Shown piece by piece: positions 47,081 through 55,897 of a stretch of 64,000 nucleotides of DNA. Below the pieces are notes generated by a model. It was not told where the DNA came from. It did no database searches and was given only the letters and a program-made list of their open reading frames with translations. Position 1 is the stretch's first letter. Each line of letters opens with the position of its first letter. The stretch spans positions 5,672 to 69,671 of the forward strand of contig NZ_CARBVX010000009.1 of the NCBI RefSeq assembly GCF_948948975.1, given 5' to 3'. The DNA comes from an uncultured Lactobacillus sp. GTDB lineage: Bacteria > Bacillota > Bacilli > Lactobacillales > Lactobacillaceae. A program made the translations under genes and the position numbers.

Positions 47081-48007
47081 ATGGCAACAGCGACATTAAA
47101 AAATTATTTATTAAGTTTAATGCAAAATAATCAAGCTAGTGAAGTAGAGCTTCGAACCCAGAATTTTTTGTCCTACCGTCTTTATTTAGAGGGGATGCAT
47201 TATGACTTTATTGAATATCAGTCCGAAAGCAGTCAACTGCTATATTGCCTTACTGGTAAATGCGAAGTAAAGATAGGAATGCAAATCTTTTCTTTAACAA
47301 GTGGAAACATCTTATTAATTGAAAAAGATAGCGCTTATGCAATCAAGCTTAGTGACAAGAATACAGTAATTATAAAATTTAAGCTGAGTAGCGATTTTTC
47401 ATGGGAAGAGCAAATCGAAAACGTAGCAATTGATACTCCCACTGAAGAGAAGTTAAGTACACTATTTTTAAAGAATTTATCTCAGGATAAAGCCTTTTTG
47501 TTCACGACTACCTCAGTAATGTGGAGTAGCCAAAGTATTAGAGAGATAGTGCAAGATGATCTTAATCAGGCAGCATTTAATAGCACAATTGGATTAGAGT
47601 TACTTAACGTAGTGATTTTGCGCAATTTACGTGAGCAGAACTTTAAATTGAGTGAAAGAAGAGAAAATAAGTTTAAGGATGAGACCTTAGATCAGTACAT
47701 TGACCAGCACTATAATGACATTACTCTAGCAGAAGCGGCTGAATATTTTGGTTTTAATCGAAATTATTTCTCTACAATGGTAAAAGAAAAAACTGGTAAG
47801 AGTTTTGTGGAACATGTTGACGATCGCCGTATGAGAGAGGCTAGAAGATTACTCGCTAAGCCAAATGTATCATTAAAAGAAATAATCGAAACTATTGGTT
47901 ATTCAAGTAAGTCATTTTTCTATAAAAAATTTAAGCATTATTATGGGATGACACCAGCAGAAATGAGAAAGAAATTATTTAGAGAAGCTCATATTAATTT
48001 GAAATAG
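47081..48007 (+). CDS. AraC-family transcriptional regulator
   Basis: This 308-aa protein has an N-terminal cupin-like effector domain (about 30-110). The C-terminal double helix-turn-helix (YIDQHYNDITLAEAAEYFGFNRNYFSTMVKEKTGKSF to YGMTPAEMRKK, about residues 205-300) is clear. AAGGGGACTGATTGAG is the ribosome binding site. It diverges from the riboswitch-controlled transporter but need not control it; its target is unknown. Confidence 0.88.
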   Translation: MATATLKNYLLSLMQNNQASEVELRTQNFLSYRLYLEGMHYDFIEYQSESSQLLYCLTGKCEVKIGMQIFSLTSGNILLIEKDSAYAIKLSDKNTVIIKFKLSSDFSWEEQIENVAIDTPTEEKLSTLFLKNLSQDKAFLFTTTSVMWSSQSIREIVQDDLNQAAFNSTIGLELLNVVILRNLREQNFKLSERRENKFKDETLDQYIDQHYNDITLAEAAEYFGFNRNYFSTMVKEKTGKSFVEHVDDRRMREARRLLAKPNVSLKEIIETIGYSSKSFFYKKFKHYYGMTPAEMRKKLFREAHINLK

Positions 48008-48013
48008 GTATAC

Positions 48014-48040
48014 AAAAAGGGATGCAATTGCATCCCTTTT
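48014..48040. terminator. Terminator between AraC gene and htpX
   Basis: The palindrome AAAAGGGATGC/GCATCCCTTTT lies between the convergent genes and can serve both. Confidence 0.8.
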
Positions 48041-48041
48041 A

Positions 48042-48932
48042 TTACATATTTCTTAATCTCTTAATTCTATCCGCAGTAGGCGGGTGAGTATCAAAGAGTG
48101 AACTTAATCCACGATTATGAAGTGGATTTTCAATATAGAGCCCAGCACTTGATGGATCTGGATCTTTCATTGGCTCACTATTAGAAATCTTCTCTAAAGC
48201 TGAAATTAGGCCTTGTGGATTCCTAGTAAGTTCTACTGAGCCTGCATCAGCTAGATATTCTCGATTACGAGACAGAGCCATTTGGGCAAGTCCTGCAGCA
48301 AGTGGTCCTAAAATTAGGGTAAAAACAATTGCTACTACCTTAAAAATTGCTTCTAAAGGACTTGAGTCTCGGTCATCTCGGTCTGAATTGCCGCCCCACC
48401 ACCAAATGCGAGAGGCAAAGTTAGAAATAAAAGAAATTACTGCGGCTAGTGCAACTCCAATAGTTGAAACTAAGATATCATAATTTCTAATATGAGAAAT
48501 TTCGTGGCCTAGAACGCCTTCTAACTCGCTTCTATTTAATCGTTCTCGTAAGCCAGTTGTAACGGCAACATAGCTATGCTTAGGATCTCGTCCAGTCGCA
48601 AAAGCATTCGGGCTTGGATCATCGATAATAAAGACTCTTGGCATCGGAACCTGTCCAGCCAGAGCCATATCTTCAACAATGTGCCAAAGTTCTGGATCAT
48701 CTTCTTCATGAATCTCTCGTCCGTGATTCATACTCATCACTAGATTTCCAGGATTTTGAAGAACAATAAAAAGATAAATTAAACTACCAATAAGAGCAAT
48801 TGCGATTCCGGAAAACGGTTCGCCATTAATTAAGTATCCTAACCCACCACCAACAAGAGCTAGAATAATAACGAATATAACAAGCAAAAATGCTGTTTTA
48901 CGCTTATTGCGTGCTATTTGTTGATAGAGCAT
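48042..48932 (-). CDS. htpX: Membrane zinc metalloprotease HtpX
   Basis: This 296-aa protein has two N-terminal TM helices, the zinc site HEISH (LEGVLGHEISHIRNYD near residue 140), two more hydrophobic helices and the third ligand in NREYLADAGSVELTRNP. HtpX degrades misfolded membrane proteins. It lies 8 bp after lemA, the usual lemA-htpX pair. Confidence 0.93.
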   Translation of the reverse strand: MLYQQIARNKRKTAFLLVIFVIILALVGGGLGYLINGEPFSGIAIALIGSLIYLFIVLQNPGNLVMSMNHGREIHEEDDPELWHIVEDMALAGQVPMPRVFIIDDPSPNAFATGRDPKHSYVAVTTGLRERLNRSELEGVLGHEISHIRNYDILVSTIGVALAAVISFISNFASRIWWWGGNSDRDDRDSSPLEAIFKVVAIVFTLILGPLAAGLAQMALSRNREYLADAGSVELTRNPQGLISALEKISNSEPMKDPDPSSAGLYIENPLHNRGLSSLFDTHPPTADRIKRLRNM

Positions 48933-48940
48933 TAATTAAC

Positions 48941-49498
48941 CTAAAATTTGACTTGAGGAACGGCCTTTTCTTCAGTTGGTGTTTGAAGATAGTCCATTTT
49001 CTTAAAGCCATGCATCTTAGCTACTAAGTTAGATGGGAAAGTTAGTAACTTCTCATTAAACATAGCAACTGTTGAGTTATAAAGTTGACGTGAGTAGGCA
49101 ATCTTATTTTCAGTATTAGTAAGTTCTTCTTGGAGTGCTAAGAAGTTTTGATTTGCTTTTAAGTCAGGATAATTTTCAGCTAAAGCAAAAATACTCTTCA
49201 ACGAATCAGTAATTTGATTAGAAAGTTTATTAGCTTCTTCATGATCAGAAGCTGGAAGATTTACTAATTGATTTCTTAATGAAACTACTTTTTCTAAGGT
49301 GCCGCTTTCGTGTTTAGCATATCCCTTAACTGTTTCAACTAAGTTAGGGATTAAGTCATTGCGACGCTTCAATTGAACATCAATTTGACTCCAAGCTTCA
49401 TCGGCATGCACCTTAGCCTTTTGTAAGCCATTATAGATGCCAATATAAATAGCTACCAATAAAATTAAAATAATGATAATAATCCAGGTTAAACTCAT
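48941..49498 (-). CDS. lemA: LemA family protein
   Basis: This 185-aa protein has an N-terminal TM anchor (WIIIIILILLVAIYIGIYNGL). Its helical LemA domain includes ADEAWSQIDVQLKRRNDLIPNLVETVKGYAKHE and LNSTVAMFNEKLLTFPSNLVA-type segments. Function is not established. It is cotranscribed with htpX. Confidence 0.92.
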   Translation of the reverse strand: MSLTWIIIIILILLVAIYIGIYNGLQKAKVHADEAWSQIDVQLKRRNDLIPNLVETVKGYAKHESGTLEKVVSLRNQLVNLPASDHEEANKLSNQITDSLKSIFALAENYPDLKANQNFLALQEELTNTENKIAYSRQLYNSTVAMFNEKLLTFPSNLVAKMHGFKKMDYLQTPTEEKAVPQVKF

Positions 49499-49580
49499 AA
49501 ACTGAATCCTTTCTATATATCATAAATATCAAGGTAAAAATGTTAGGAATATTGTACCAAATAACAGAAAATTAGAACAT

Positions 49581-49607
49581 AAAAAAAGCACAGTTTTGTG
49601 CTTTTTT
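49581..49607 (-). terminator. Terminator after the ArsB/NhaD-type permease gene
   Basis: AAAAAAGCACA-GTTT-TGTGCTTTTTT has A/T tracts at both ends. It lies just after the minus-strand stop at 49615. Confidence 0.8.
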
Positions 49608-49614
49608 ACGATAT

Positions 49615-50721
49615 CTAAATAACAAAGTCTAAGACTATCCAGCCAAGGATTGTTAAAATAATTAAACCGGCAAATTCGAGAACTGAAAATACCCAGAAGA
49701 ATTTGCGTTTTGATACTGTTCCGTTTTCAACAAAGCTTTTGAAAACAAGCATGTTAGCCATTGATCCGACAAGTGAACCAAATCCTCCAATATTTGAACC
49801 TAAGAATAAGGCTTCAGCATAATTAGTAAATTTACCAATTAGGATAGTTGAAGGAACATTAGAAATAAATTGGCTTGAAATAATTGAAGTTAGGAAGACA
49901 GAATGTTCAGAGAACATGGTCTTTGAAATAAGTGTAACGATAAATGGTATTTGCTGGATATCACTAATAAAAATAAAAAAGCATGTAAAAGTTAAGAGTA
50001 AAGCATAATCCACATGTAACATAATTGAAGGATTAATAATAAGAGCCAAAATTACGGCAACAATTGCTGGAACATATGCTGGAACAATATTAAAAACACC
50101 AAAGAAGAAGAAAATTGAAACAGCAATAGTCAAAACCATCGGTCTGACACTAATCCGAATATCTTCTAGAGGTACTGTAGGAATCGGTTTATCTTTAACA
50201 AAAAAGATGAATAATAAAACGATAATTAAACTGATCAGCAATAATGGAAGTGACCAGCTAAAAAATTTAAGTGGTGAAACGTTATAGCGATTAACTACAA
50301 AAATATTGTGAGGATTACCCCATGGAGTAAAAGCGGCCCCAATATTTGCTCCCATTCCGATTAAAGTGACAGGTAGTATTTCAGGTAAACTGTGTCGTTT
50401 AGCAATTGTCAAATACAATGGTATAAGAGTTAAAACGGTTATATCATTAGTTAAGAACATTGCAGATACAATTGATAAGATTGTAAAAATCGCAGTTAAT
50501 CTTCTTGTACTTCTAGCACTAGCTGTAAGCTTATAAGCTAATACATCCAAAACGTGTAAGTAAGAAAAAATTTGGATGATAGTCAGCATCGCTAAAATTG
50601 AGTATAGTGTGTGGAAGTTAATATCTTCAATCCGTGGTCGGGCGAAGAATAAGCTTATGATCGTTATGACAACCGTAATTTGTAAAATACGGTCTTTAGC
50701 AATATTTTTGATGACGGTCAT
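49615..50721 (-). CDS. ArsB/NhaD (ion transporter superfamily) permease
   Basis: This 368-aa protein has about 10-11 helices. The motifs MFLTNDITVLTLIPL and GMGANIGAAFTPWGNPHNI, with the repeated SQFISNVPSTILIGKF and GSNIGGFGSLVGSMANM, are typical of the arsenite/citrate/NhaD permease fold. The ion could be Na+, arsenite or an organic anion. No ars genes are adjacent, so arsenite is not favoured. Confidence 0.78.
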   Translation of the reverse strand: MTVIKNIAKDRILQITVVITIISLFFARPRIEDINFHTLYSILAMLTIIQIFSYLHVLDVLAYKLTASARSTRRLTAIFTILSIVSAMFLTNDITVLTLIPLYLTIAKRHSLPEILPVTLIGMGANIGAAFTPWGNPHNIFVVNRYNVSPLKFFSWSLPLLLISLIIVLLFIFFVKDKPIPTVPLEDIRISVRPMVLTIAVSIFFFFGVFNIVPAYVPAIVAVILALIINPSIMLHVDYALLLTFTCFFIFISDIQQIPFIVTLISKTMFSEHSVFLTSIISSQFISNVPSTILIGKFTNYAEALFLGSNIGGFGSLVGSMANMLVFKSFVENGTVSKRKFFWVFSVLEFAGLIILTILGWIVLDFVI

Positions 50722-50896
50722 TAATGTCCCCTCTTAAAATTAAATCAACACTACTATTTTGAACTCTTTAGCGTAAGTTCGCAACGCTTTTTTCAGATTA
50801 TACTTTCCTATTAATAGCAAGTTGAGCATTTTATTAGGAAATGAAGAAAGAAAGCTGCTATATTTAAGTTAGTAAATAACATAGGAGGAATAGACT

Positions 50897-51307
50897 ATGC
50901 TTGATGCAAAAAATATTGAACTAAAAATAAAAGATGGTGCTAAAGAAGCTTTAGAAAAGAAGATTAAACCAGGCCAAGTTGTCTTATTAGCCTTAAATGA
51001 TGGCTCAAATGGCTACTCTAAATTGGGCGGAACTTGTACAATTGGCGCTAATTTTCAGCTTGTTTTATTAGATCATAAGGATCCTGACTTTTCTATTAAA
51101 GTTAAAAATAATATGGATTTAGACATGTATACATCTGATAAAGAATTAGCATTTTTGGATGATGGATTAGTTCTTAACGCACGTAATGCTGTCTTATCTC
51201 TATCTTCAAATGAAGGGATTATTGATGGCGGAGTTACAATTTCTGAATTTAAAGGAGAAAAATTGTCTGCAGATGAGATGAAAAAATTAGGTGGAAAAAT
51301 CTGCTAG
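50897..51307 (+). CDS. Iron-sulfur cluster biosynthesis-fold (HesB/IscA-like) protein
   Basis: This 136-aa protein has the lactobacillar layout of the Fe-S biosynthesis domain family (MLDAKNIELKIKDGAKEALEKKIKPGQVVLLALNDGSNGYS). Only two Cys occur, near residue 52 and at the C-terminus (KIC), so the A-type three-Cys pattern is incomplete. Function is uncertain. TAGGAGGAATAGACT precedes the ATG. Confidence 0.7.
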   Translation: MLDAKNIELKIKDGAKEALEKKIKPGQVVLLALNDGSNGYSKLGGTCTIGANFQLVLLDHKDPDFSIKVKNNMDLDMYTSDKELAFLDDGLVLNARNAVLSLSSNEGIIDGGVTISEFKGEKLSADEMKKLGGKIC

Positions 51308-51385
51308 GTATTGAAGTGACGTGCTTCTTCGTGGTATGATAATAAAAGATTTTCGAAAATTTTATTTGAGAGGAAGTATAGATCT

Positions 51386-51526
51386 ATGCGTAAAGGTGAA
51401 AACTACAACACAGGTGTTACACCAAACTTAAGACCTAAGAACAAGAAGAATTCTAAGGCTCGTGTTAAGAGAGCTGCTGAAGTAGTTGCTTTCTTAAACA
51501 AAGCTGCTAAAGACGAAAACAAGTAA
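51386..51526 (+). CDS. Conserved small basic protein, 46 aa
   Basis: The frame starts MRKGENYNTGVTPNLRPKNK and ends AAKDENK. It is strongly basic at the front and helical at the back (RVKRAAEVVAFLNKAAK). GAGAGGAAG lies before the ATG and a strong terminator follows the stop. Codon choice is regular (AAG/GCT/GTT rich), in keeping with good expression. I know no function for it; a ribosome- or nucleic-acid-associated role is only a guess from charge. Confidence 0.7.
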   Translation: MRKGENYNTGVTPNLRPKNKKNSKARVKRAAEVVAFLNKAAKDENK

Positions 51527-51548
51527 TTAAATTTACTGTTCAATAAAG

Positions 51549-51581
51549 GGAGAGACGCTGTTTAGCGTCTCTCCTTTTTTT
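51549..51581 (+). terminator. Terminator after the 46-aa protein gene
   Basis: The perfect 11-bp stem GGAGAGACGCT/AGCGTCTCTCC has a GTTT loop and is followed by seven T. Confidence 0.9.
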
Positions 51582-51702
51582 GTATCAAAAGTTATATAAA
51601 TATAAATTAATATAATAACATTTTGTTGTGTTTGAAATTATATTACTATATAAATTGCCTTATAGAGGACAAAGTAATAAAGCATAGGATATAAATTTTA
51701 AA

Positions 51703-52563
51703 ATGAATAACATTTCGATAAAAGGACTAGAATTAAAAGCAATTTTCGCCCTTATTTTGCCGTCTCTTTTTTTAGGAGTAGCAGATAATTTTTTAGATAA
51801 TATTTTTTGGGGAGTTGCGATGCTTCTAGTATTAGGTGCACTTGTTGGCCTAATTCTGCCAAATATTGTTAGTACGTGGCTTATTTTAATTTTAACGGCA
51901 TTGGGAATTAGTGGCTTAACCCTTGGCTATGTGAGATTAGATATTTATGCCAAGGTAATATTATTACTTTCGTTTCCAATAGAAGCCTATCTAGCGAGTC
52001 AGTTGCGAGAATGTATTTTTAGGTGGAGTATCTATAAGAAAAATGAGGCTAGTGTTTATCGCTATATTACCCACTACGATCAAAATGTAAAACTGCAAAC
52101 GACCTATAACGCACAGAAGCTATACCAGAAGATAAGCAGAATTTTAAGAGAGAAAAATTATTTACCTTTGTGGGATGACTTTACCATCATCAAATGGGAG
52201 CATGATCAACAGTTTGCTCAGTTCAATTTAGAAGAACACAGTCAGATTTTGAAACAGATAGCTAAAGTGCTTAAAAAGAGCAGATTAGTTGATGAGAATT
52301 TATATTACCTGGGAAATGGTGAATTTTTAATTATTTCTAATACAATTGCACCTGGAACTTTGATGGTTTTGAATGATGAATTAAAAGCAGAACTTCGAGC
52401 TTTAAAATATGAAGACTATCACCCAGCATTTAAAATGGCTACTCAGCATATTGTTGAAGAAGATTTGAGATTATACCCAGATCTTGATGCAATTCTTAAA
52501 CATTTAAAACGAAAGCTTGAAACAGATTTAGTTGTTGAATATTTAAAGGGAGTCGAATCATGA
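51703..52563 (+). CDS. Membrane protein with degenerate GGDEF domain (PssE-like)
   Basis: This 286-aa protein has four N-terminal TM helices (about 10-95). Its cytoplasmic domain from about 125 has a GGDEF-like layout, with GNGEF in place of GGDEF (LYYLGNGEFLIIS) and an RLVD just before it, where the c-di-GMP inhibitory site RxxD usually lies. It is unlikely to make c-di-GMP. In the Listeria Pss exopolysaccharide system a degenerate GGDEF protein (PssE) senses c-di-GMP to activate the synthase. The downstream order (small membrane protein, GT2, GH8) fits that model. Confidence 0.65.
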   Translation: MNNISIKGLELKAIFALILPSLFLGVADNFLDNIFWGVAMLLVLGALVGLILPNIVSTWLILILTALGISGLTLGYVRLDIYAKVILLLSFPIEAYLASQLRECIFRWSIYKKNEASVYRYITHYDQNVKLQTTYNAQKLYQKISRILREKNYLPLWDDFTIIKWEHDQQFAQFNLEEHSQILKQIAKVLKKSRLVDENLYYLGNGEFLIISNTIAPGTLMVLNDELKAELRALKYEDYHPAFKMATQHIVEEDLRLYPDLDAILKHLKRKLETDLVVEYLKGVES

Positions 52564-52706
52564 TAGACGTTTTCTTTATGTTGGCGATTTTAGTTACATT
52601 AATATTTTTAATTGCATTTTTTGCTATGATTCGTAGTCTTTGGACTATTTATCATCAAACGGAATATACAGTCCTTCATTTAGGAAAGCATCATCATGTT
52701 AAATGA
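52560..52706 (+). CDS. Small membrane protein of exopolysaccharide operon (PssD-like)
   Basis: This 48-aa peptide (MIDVFFMLAILVTLIFLIAFFAMI...) has one TM helix and a His-rich end (KHHHVK). Its ATG overlaps the stop of the GGDEF-like gene (ATGA) and its end overlaps the GT2 start by 11 bp, so all three are translationally coupled. Position and size match the small membrane subunit of Pss/Bcs-type synthase operons. Confidence 0.65.
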   Translation: MIDVFFMLAILVTLIFLIAFFAMIRSLWTIYHQTEYTVLHLGKHHHVK

Positions 52707-54003
52707 TTTTTTAGTATTTTCAACCTTAGTATCTATTTGGTTTTCTCTTTTAGCATCATTAATAACTATTTATGGCGCAATTCGTTTTTGGATTAGATAT
52801 AGTAAAAAAATTGTTTCTATTACTCCGTTAAAACGCTACCCTACAATTACGATTGTAGTACCGGCGCATAATGAAGAGCTTGTAATTGCTAAAACGACGA
52901 AAGGAATCCTTGATTTAAACTATCCTGTTTCAAAAATAGAAATACTTTTATATGCGGATAACTGCCAAGATAAGACAGCTTCTGAGATGCGCAAGGCAGC
53001 CGGTAGGCCTGAATATAAGTATCGAAATGTACAGATTATTGAAAGACAGGGTTCTGGAGGAAAAGCCGGGGTTTTGAATGATGCCCTAGAAATAGCGCAG
53101 GGAGAATATATCTGTGTTTATGATGCAGATGCATTACCAGAACAGAATGCCCTATATTTCTTAGTTAAAAAAGTTTTAGAGAAACCAAGTCGCTACATGG
53201 CTACTTTTGGAAGAAATAAAACACGCAATGCAAAACAAAACTTTTTAACTAGATGTATCAATCAAGAAGTAATTGTTTCTCAGCGTATTCAACACGTTGG
53301 AGTCTGGAATTTATTTAAAATTGGACGAATTCCAGGAACAAATTTCATTATTAATACCGAGTATGTAAGAAGTATTGGTGGCTGGCAACAGGGGGCGTTA
53401 ACTGAAGATACAGAAATTTCTTTTCGGATTATGGAAGATGGTTATTTGATTGCTTTAGCTTATAATTCAGAAGCATTTGAACAGGAGCCTGAGCACTTAC
53501 ATGATTATTATTATCAACGATTGCGTTGGGCAAAAGGAAACTATCAAGTTGTAATAAATAATTTTAAGCATTTATTTGATAGGAGTAATTGGCGGGTTAA
53601 ATTAGAAACGTTTTATTTAACCTGTATTTTCTTTTGGTTTAATTTAGCGGTTGTCCTCTCCGATATTATCTTCTTCGTAGATTTAGGATGTGTAGTAGCA
53701 AGATTCTTCAATCCTAAGATACCAATTATTTTCGCAATGGATTCCAACCTCTTACTGATGCAACTTTTATTAATTAATTGGTTACTGATGATTCTTTTAT
53801 ATGTAGCTCAAATTAATCTGGCTTTAGCTACACAGTATGGACAAGCCACTAGTGATCAAATTTGGTTAGCATTAGGATCGTACTTTACCTATTCACAATT
53901 GTTTATTGCTATTTCTATCCAAGCAGTTTGTTCAGTTATCGGAGATAAAATTTTTAAGCGCGATGGGAATAAATGGGTAAAAACAAAAAGATTTGCAGAT
54001 TAG
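52696..54003 (+). CDS. GT2 family membrane polysaccharide synthase
   Basis: This 435-aa processive glycosyltransferase has an N-terminal TM helix and the GT2 domain ITIVVPAHNEELVIAKTTKGILDL. The metal and acceptor motifs are VYDADALPE, LTEDTEISFR and QRLRWAKGN (the Q-x-x-R-W signature), followed by three or four C-terminal helices. These features fit enzymes that polymerise and export beta-linked polymers such as cellulose, PNAG or ManNAc polymers. The product here is unknown. GH8 and GGDEF-like partners suggest a regulated exopolysaccharide. Confidence 0.82.
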   Translation: MLNDFLVFSTLVSIWFSLLASLITIYGAIRFWIRYSKKIVSITPLKRYPTITIVVPAHNEELVIAKTTKGILDLNYPVSKIEILLYADNCQDKTASEMRKAAGRPEYKYRNVQIIERQGSGGKAGVLNDALEIAQGEYICVYDADALPEQNALYFLVKKVLEKPSRYMATFGRNKTRNAKQNFLTRCINQEVIVSQRIQHVGVWNLFKIGRIPGTNFIINTEYVRSIGGWQQGALTEDTEISFRIMEDGYLIALAYNSEAFEQEPEHLHDYYYQRLRWAKGNYQVVINNFKHLFDRSNWRVKLETFYLTCIFFWFNLAVVLSDIIFFVDLGCVVARFFNPKIPIIFAMDSNLLLMQLLLINWLLMILLYVAQINLALATQYGQATSDQIWLALGSYFTYSQLFIAISIQAVCSVIGDKIFKRDGNKWVKTKRFAD

Positions 54004-54012
54004 AGATAGGGC

Positions 54013-55137
54013 ATGAGAGTTAAAAATTTAATCTTGATTTTAGGTGTGATAGTAGCTTATTTAGGAATTATTGGATATGTAAGGATGAGCAATGATCGCA
54101 CGATAGAAAAAAGATATTATCAAGTTTGGCGAGAAGACTATATAAAAAATCAAAGTGAAAGTGAGCAATATGTCAACGCAGCGGGGAAAAATAAGACACC
54201 TTTCGTTTTGTCTGAAGCACAAGGATATGGAATGTTATTAGCTGTGAAGGCTGGACAAAAGCACTTAGGAAGCCAAACTGATTTTCAAAAATTTGATAAT
54301 TATTATTTAAAGCATCGATTGTCTAATTCAAACTTAATGAGCTGGAGACAAGAAAATAAGAGGGGAAGTTTACATGATAATCCAGTGAGTGCAAGTGACG
54401 GTGACATGATGATTGCACAAGCGTTGCTTGAAGCCGATAAAGTTTGGCCAGGACATGGATATAAAGCTCAAGCACTTAAACTAATTAGTGATATCAAAAA
54501 GTTAGAAAGCAATCGTTTGGCTAAAATAATTATTGTAGGAAATTGGGCAAGTAAGAAATCCCATTTTTATAATGTAATGAGGACGTCTGATGTAATGCCA
54601 CAAGCATTTGAAGAATTTTATCAAGCGACTGGAGATCGGAGTTGGTTAAAAATAAAATCACAAATGCTGACTTATTTACAAGAACTTAGTAGCCAACATA
54701 AAACAGGACTGATTCCAGATTTTGCCTGGATTTCCAAGCAGAAACAGGCATCTCCTGTTAAGCTTAATGATGTAGCAACCAAAGATGATGGTAATTATAG
54801 CGCTAATGCCTGCCGAATTCCGATGCTTTTAGCAGAAAGTAGTGATAAAGAAGCAAATGATATCGTAAAGAAAATGCTGAGTTTCTTTAAACAAAAAGAA
54901 GAAATATCAAGTGGGTTTACCTTGACAGGGAAACCACTATATCAGTATGAATCTGCGAGTTTTAGTGCACTGATCTTTGTAGCTGCAAGTAAGTATCAAA
55001 ATGAAGGATATGATACTTTGGTAGAACGTGAAAAATATATTTTTTCAAAACCACTTCCTGCTAATAATTACTATGATGCAACGTTAATTGTTTTGGCTGC
55101 TTTAAATACAAATGAGTTGACGGGATTAGAGAAATAG
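54013..55137 (+). CDS. GH8-family glycoside hydrolase (PssZ/BcsZ-like), membrane anchored
   Basis: This 374-aa protein has an N-terminal TM or signal anchor (LILILGVIVAYLGIIGY) and an extracellular GH8 barrel. VLSEAQGYGMLLAV contains the catalytic-acid Glu region and SASDGDMMIAQALLEAD the Asp region typical of GH8. Such hydrolases trim or release the polymer made by the adjacent synthase. It starts 9 bp after the GT2 gene and ends at a terminator. Confidence 0.82.
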   Translation: MRVKNLILILGVIVAYLGIIGYVRMSNDRTIEKRYYQVWREDYIKNQSESEQYVNAAGKNKTPFVLSEAQGYGMLLAVKAGQKHLGSQTDFQKFDNYYLKHRLSNSNLMSWRQENKRGSLHDNPVSASDGDMMIAQALLEADKVWPGHGYKAQALKLISDIKKLESNRLAKIIIVGNWASKKSHFYNVMRTSDVMPQAFEEFYQATGDRSWLKIKSQMLTYLQELSSQHKTGLIPDFAWISKQKQASPVKLNDVATKDDGNYSANACRIPMLLAESSDKEANDIVKKMLSFFKQKEEISSGFTLTGKPLYQYESASFSALIFVAASKYQNEGYDTLVEREKYIFSKPLPANNYYDATLIVLAALNTNELTGLEK

Positions 55138-55173
55138 AGAAAGATTAAAGTGTTAAATCTTTCTCTATTTTTT
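55132..55173 (+). terminator. Terminator of the exopolysaccharide operon
   Basis: AAATAGAGAAAGATT and AATCTTTCTCTATTT form a 15-bp stem with a 9-nt loop and a T tract, overlapping the GH8 stop codon. Confidence 0.85.
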
Positions 55174-55251
55174 ATTTGCAAGAGTAGAGGAGTTTTGCTA
55201 TGATAGTAAAAATTTTAGACATTTTTATATTTCTGAAAGGGGTAAGTTTTT

Positions 55252-55896
55252 ATGGGATTAAATGCGTATATTCAAGGTTTTAATAGTTTAGAGTCGATTG
55301 ACCGTGCACCAGGATATTTTAAATATCAACACCATTCTGTAGCTGATCATAGTTTTAGAACAGCCGAACTTGCTCAAATGATGGGAGATATCGAGGAAGT
55401 TATCGGTAAGCAAAAGGTAAATTGGAAAGCTCTTTATGAAAAGAGTCTTAACCATGATTACACTGAGCGTTTTATTGGTGATATCAAGACGCCAGTTAAG
55501 TATGCAACTCCGCAATTACGTAAAATGATTGGGGATGTTGAAGAAACCATGACTGCTAAATTTATTAAAGATGAAATTCCAAAAGAATTTCAAAAAATTT
55601 ATACAAAGCGCCTATCTGAAGGAAAAGATGATACTTTAGAAGGTAAGATTCTATCTATTTGTGATAAGTTAGATTTACTTTATGAAGCTTATGGTGAAAT
55701 TGAATTAGGAAATCCAAATCCTGTGTTCATGCAGATGTTTAAAGAAAGTCTTGAAACTATTAAGAAATTTGATGATTTAACTTGTGTTCAATACTTTATC
55801 AAGAAAATTTTGCCAGATTTATTTAAAGGCGATTTTGCTGGTAAAGATAAAATGCAAAGAATTGCATTTAGTATTTTGTTAATGGGGGAAGAATAG
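55252..55896 (+). CDS. HD-domain hydrolase (YfbR-like)
   Basis: This 214-aa protein has the HD motif residues: HHSVADHSFRTAEL near residue 25, NHDYTERFIGD near 68, and KILSICDKLDLLYEAYGE with the later Asp. YfbR-type enzymes are 5'-deoxynucleotidases, so nucleotide hydrolysis is plausible. AAGGGGTAAG precedes the ATG. It is 1 bp from the HNH gene. Confidence 0.78.
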   Translation: MGLNAYIQGFNSLESIDRAPGYFKYQHHSVADHSFRTAELAQMMGDIEEVIGKQKVNWKALYEKSLNHDYTERFIGDIKTPVKYATPQLRKMIGDVEETMTAKFIKDEIPKEFQKIYTKRLSEGKDDTLEGKILSICDKLDLLYEAYGEIELGNPNPVFMQMFKESLETIKKFDDLTCVQYFIKKILPDLFKGDFAGKDKMQRIAFSILLMGEE

Positions 55897-55897
55897 G

